Assembly (NCBI GenBank): GCA_023247575.1 | Contig: JAHFGE010000091.1 | Location: forward strand, 1-6,413 | Source: Candidatus Omnitrophota bacterium | Lineage (GTDB): Bacteria; Omnitrophota; Gorgyraeia; Zapsychrales; Fredricksoniimonadaceae | Length of the DNA: 6,413 bases | Reading direction: 5' to 3' | Shown: positions 5,558-6,413 of the stretch, one piece after another | How the letters are laid out: the number at the start of each line of letters is the position of its first letter | Position numbering within the stretch: the stretch's first letter is position 1 | The notes under the pieces: generated by a model | Seen by the model: the letters and a program-made list of their open reading frames with translations, nothing else | Told to the model about the DNA's origin: nothing | The model's database searches: none | Made by a program: the position numbers and the translations under genes

Positions 5558-6413
5558 CTAAACTATTTCATAGGCCGCACTACGGCCCCGCCCAGGAAGA
5601 AGACGCAAAATTCCCTTCTCAACAAGCTCGGTGATCTCACGATAGGCGGTCGCACGACTCACCTTACCCACAGAAACATATTTCCTGGTTGTTAATCCAC
5701 CTTGGAAATTCCCTTGACCCGCATCCAAAAGAAGGTTAATCACTTTACGCTGACGTTCATTAAGTTCAGTCTGGCTATGTTTTTGCCAAAATTCTGACTT
5801 GGCCAAAACTTTTCCAATAATGGTCTTTGATTTTTCCATAGCACGTATTAAACAACCTAAAAACCATGCAAGCCAAAGCGTCACATCTCCATTTCCTTTG
5901 GAAACCTCTTGTAAAACGTTATAGTACGAATTTCTTTCTTCCATGATCTGAGAAGAAAGGCTGTAAAATCTTATAGCAAGATTTTCATCTTGGGCTAAAG
6001 CCATATCTGTCAAAGCGCGCGCAATACGCCCATTGCCATCATCAAAAGGGTGAATGGTCACAAACCAAAAATGAGCTATCGCACAGCGCAAAAACCCTTC
6101 TGTGTTGTTATGGCCTTCTTTAAACCAAACCAGAAAGTTTTTGATTTCCTCATCAAGCCTTTCACTGGGCGGAGCTTCAAAGTGAACTTTATGCCGACCA
6201 ACAGGCCCGGAGACAACCTGCATGGGTTCAATACGCCATTTCCCCGCACGAATTTTATACAAACCGGAATAACCAGTTGGAAACAAAGCAGCATGCCAAC
6301 TGTAAAGTCTCTGGACATTTAAAGGCTTACCATGATTTTTAGTCGCATCTAGAAGAACTTCTACCAATCCATCTATATGCCGGTCAACCGCCTTCAATCC
6401 TGCTTGAGGTAAT
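5558..6413 (-). CDS. Fic-domain protein (putative AMP transferase), N-terminus cut by window edge
   Basis: The visible 284 C-terminal residues form a Fic domain and a winged-helix tail. The catalytic loop HPFDDGNGRI (bases 6023-6052) is the full Fic motif, HPFx(D/E)GNGR, with the His base and the anion-binding residues intact. The flap region GYSGLYKI...MQVVSGPVGRHKVHF precedes it. The last 65 or so residues (LNERQRKVINLLL...SRATAYREITELVEKGILRLL) resemble a winged helix-turn-helix. Fic enzymes usually transfer AMP from ATP to a hydroxyl of a target protein. A TTG at 6395-6397 could be called as the start, but the frame stays open to the edge (LPQAG precedes it). Relatives have about 90 more N-terminal residues, often with an inhibitory (S/T)xxxE(G/N) helix, so I treat it as 5'-partial. 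Target, autoinhibition and promoter lie outside what can be seen. It is AT-richer in its middle part than gap or metE. Confidence 0.93.
   Translation of the reverse strand, partial: LPQAGLKAVDRHIDGLVEVLLDATKNHGKPLNVQRLYSWHAALFPTGYSGLYKIRAGKWRIEPMQVVSGPVGRHKVHFEAPPSERLDEEIKNFLVWFKEGHNNTEGFLRCAIAHFWFVTIHPFDDGNGRIARALTDMALAQDENLAIRFYSLSSQIMEERNSYYNVLQEVSKGNGDVTLWLAWFLGCLIRAMEKSKTIIGKVLAKSEFWQKHSQTELNERQRKVINLLLDAGQGNFQGGLTTRKYVSVGKVSRATAYREITELVEKGILRLLPGRGRSAAYEIV

Noticed and set aside
5558..6397. Fic protein as a complete 279-residue gene starting at TTG 6397
   Set aside because: The frame continues open to the window edge and Fic relatives have a longer N-terminus, so the TTG is most likely an internal leucine codon.

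Overview
The window reads as a bacterial chromosome segment that mixes one-carbon/methionine and glycolytic housekeeping genes with two AT-richer accessory genes. From left to right it holds: the last 44 codons of an unidentified membrane protein (+, cut by the left edge); metF (+), which starts on the last base of that gene's stop codon; a YhcG/DUF1016-type PD-(D/E)XK nuclease gene (-); metE (-); gap (-); and the C-terminal three quarters of a Fic-domain protein gene (-, cut by the right edge). No stretch of 300 bases lacks a gene. I saw no tRNA, rRNA, CRISPR array, insertion sequence or recognisable riboswitch.

MetF makes 5-methyl-tetrahydrofolate and MetE, the cobalamin-independent methionine synthase, uses the methyl group to make methionine. 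The two genes converge, but the nuclease gene sits between their 3' ends. Hand counts of sample lines give about 27-38% GC in the nuclease gene and about 33-55% in the Fic gene. Sample lines from metE and gap give 53-58%, and metF varies by stretch. This suggests that the nuclease, and perhaps the Fic gene, are later arrivals. gap and metE are 26 bases apart on the same strand and look co-transcribed.

The organism is a bacterium of moderate GC with clear Shine-Dalgarno sites and sigma70-like promoters. I cannot place it firmly. The GAPDH is of the long type best known from kinetoplastid glycosomes and is close to it motif by motif. That fits an uncultured or PVC/Omnitrophota-like lineage about as well as a proteobacterium; this placement is a guess.

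The most interesting non-coding signals are: (1) a perfect 20-base GC-rich palindrome inside metE that encodes an apparent surface-loop insertion; (2) two tandem promoters for gap, the distal one placing a 10-bp hairpin at the very 5' end of its transcript; (3) an inverted repeat bracketing the predicted promoter of the nuclease gene; and (4) a TAATG stop/start overlap that coincides with a perfect extended -10 box at metF. I found no convincing undescribed multi-gene system.
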